A stretch of DNA of 5,803 nucleotides from Deltaproteobacteria bacterium. Its GTDB lineage: Bacteria > Desulfobacterota > Desulfomonilia > UBA1062. The stretch lies in contig QMLJ01000092.1 in assembly GCA_003643935.1 (NCBI GenBank), positions 1 to 5,803 of the forward strand, written 5' to 3'. The translations under genes and the position numbers were made by a program. Position 1 is the first letter of the stretch; each line of letters begins with the position of its first letter. This document shows positions 5,731-5,803 of this stretch, piece by piece. Under the pieces are notes generated by a model. That model made no database searches, was not told where the DNA came from, and saw only the letters and a program-made list of their open reading frames with translations.

Positions 5731-5803
5731 CCAAGACGTTTGGAGTATTACTCACTACATCATACATGGCTGTTGAAAACATCACTCTAACTACGTTATA
5801 CAA
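5705..5803 (-). CDS. C-terminal end of an unidentified convergent protein (partial)
   Basis: On the - strand one frame is open from the right window edge to a TAG at 5705-5707, which is followed at once by an in-frame TAA. It gives 32 residues starting LYNVVRVMFSTAMYDVVSNT and ending VLEKESRVEG. The other two - frames stop within a few codons of the edge. The tandem stops and the hairpin at the end are consistent with a genuine gene end converging on the small ORF. A 33-codon open frame can occur by chance, a + strand frame here is also open, and I recognise no family in the fragment. Confidence 0.4.
   Translation of the reverse strand: MYNVVRVMFSTAMYDVVSNTPNVLEKESRVEG

Noticed and set aside
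5766..5803. Possible + strand gene start (ATG GCT GTT GAA) at the right edge
   Set aside because: No Shine-Dalgarno sequence lies close by and it competes with the - strand frame ending in tandem stops; too little sequence remains to judge.

Overview
The window is a late section of a flagellar structural operon from a Gram-negative (diderm) bacterium. It holds, all on the + strand, flgA (5' end cut by the window edge), flgH, flgI, a short single-domain flgJ, a flgN-type chaperone gene, flgK and csrA. After these come a 187-base leader-like intergenic region, a 36-residue membrane-peptide ORF and a hairpin. On the - strand, the last 33 codons of an unidentified ORF converge on that hairpin. 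FlgH (L ring), FlgI (P ring) and FlgA (P-ring chaperone) require a peptidoglycan layer and an outer membrane. Heavy use of ATA (Ile) and AGG (Arg), moderate GC, the short FlgJ and the order flgA-H-I-J-N-K-csrA resemble the Thermodesulfobacteriota (former Deltaproteobacteria) or Nitrospirota. That placement is inference; no phylogenetic marker is present.

Layout: 1-2871 is flgA-flgH-flgI-flgJ, with junctions of 9 bases, 8 bases and a 4-base ATGA overlap. These genes build the rings and the distal rod. flgJ and the flgN-like gene are joined by TAATG. flgN, the chaperone gene, then leads directly into flgK, its usual client (hook-filament junction). A 46-base gap separates flgK from csrA, which has a TTG start and is the post-transcriptional regulator that in many flagellated bacteria controls flagellin mRNA together with FliW.

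Three genes often found in such clusters are absent: flgM (often between flgJ and flgN), flgL (normally right after flgK) and fliW (usually next to csrA). The CsrA nevertheless looks like the FliW-responsive type. Regulatory candidates are an exact sigma-28 -10 octamer at the start of the flgN ORF, a CsrA-like GGA site over the csrA ribosome-binding site, and a GGA-containing leader before the small ORF. All are suggestive only.

I see no mobile element, CRISPR array, tRNA or rRNA, and no clearly new multi-gene system. The least explained part is 5390-5803: the leader, the 36-residue peptide, the hairpin and the convergent unknown ORF.
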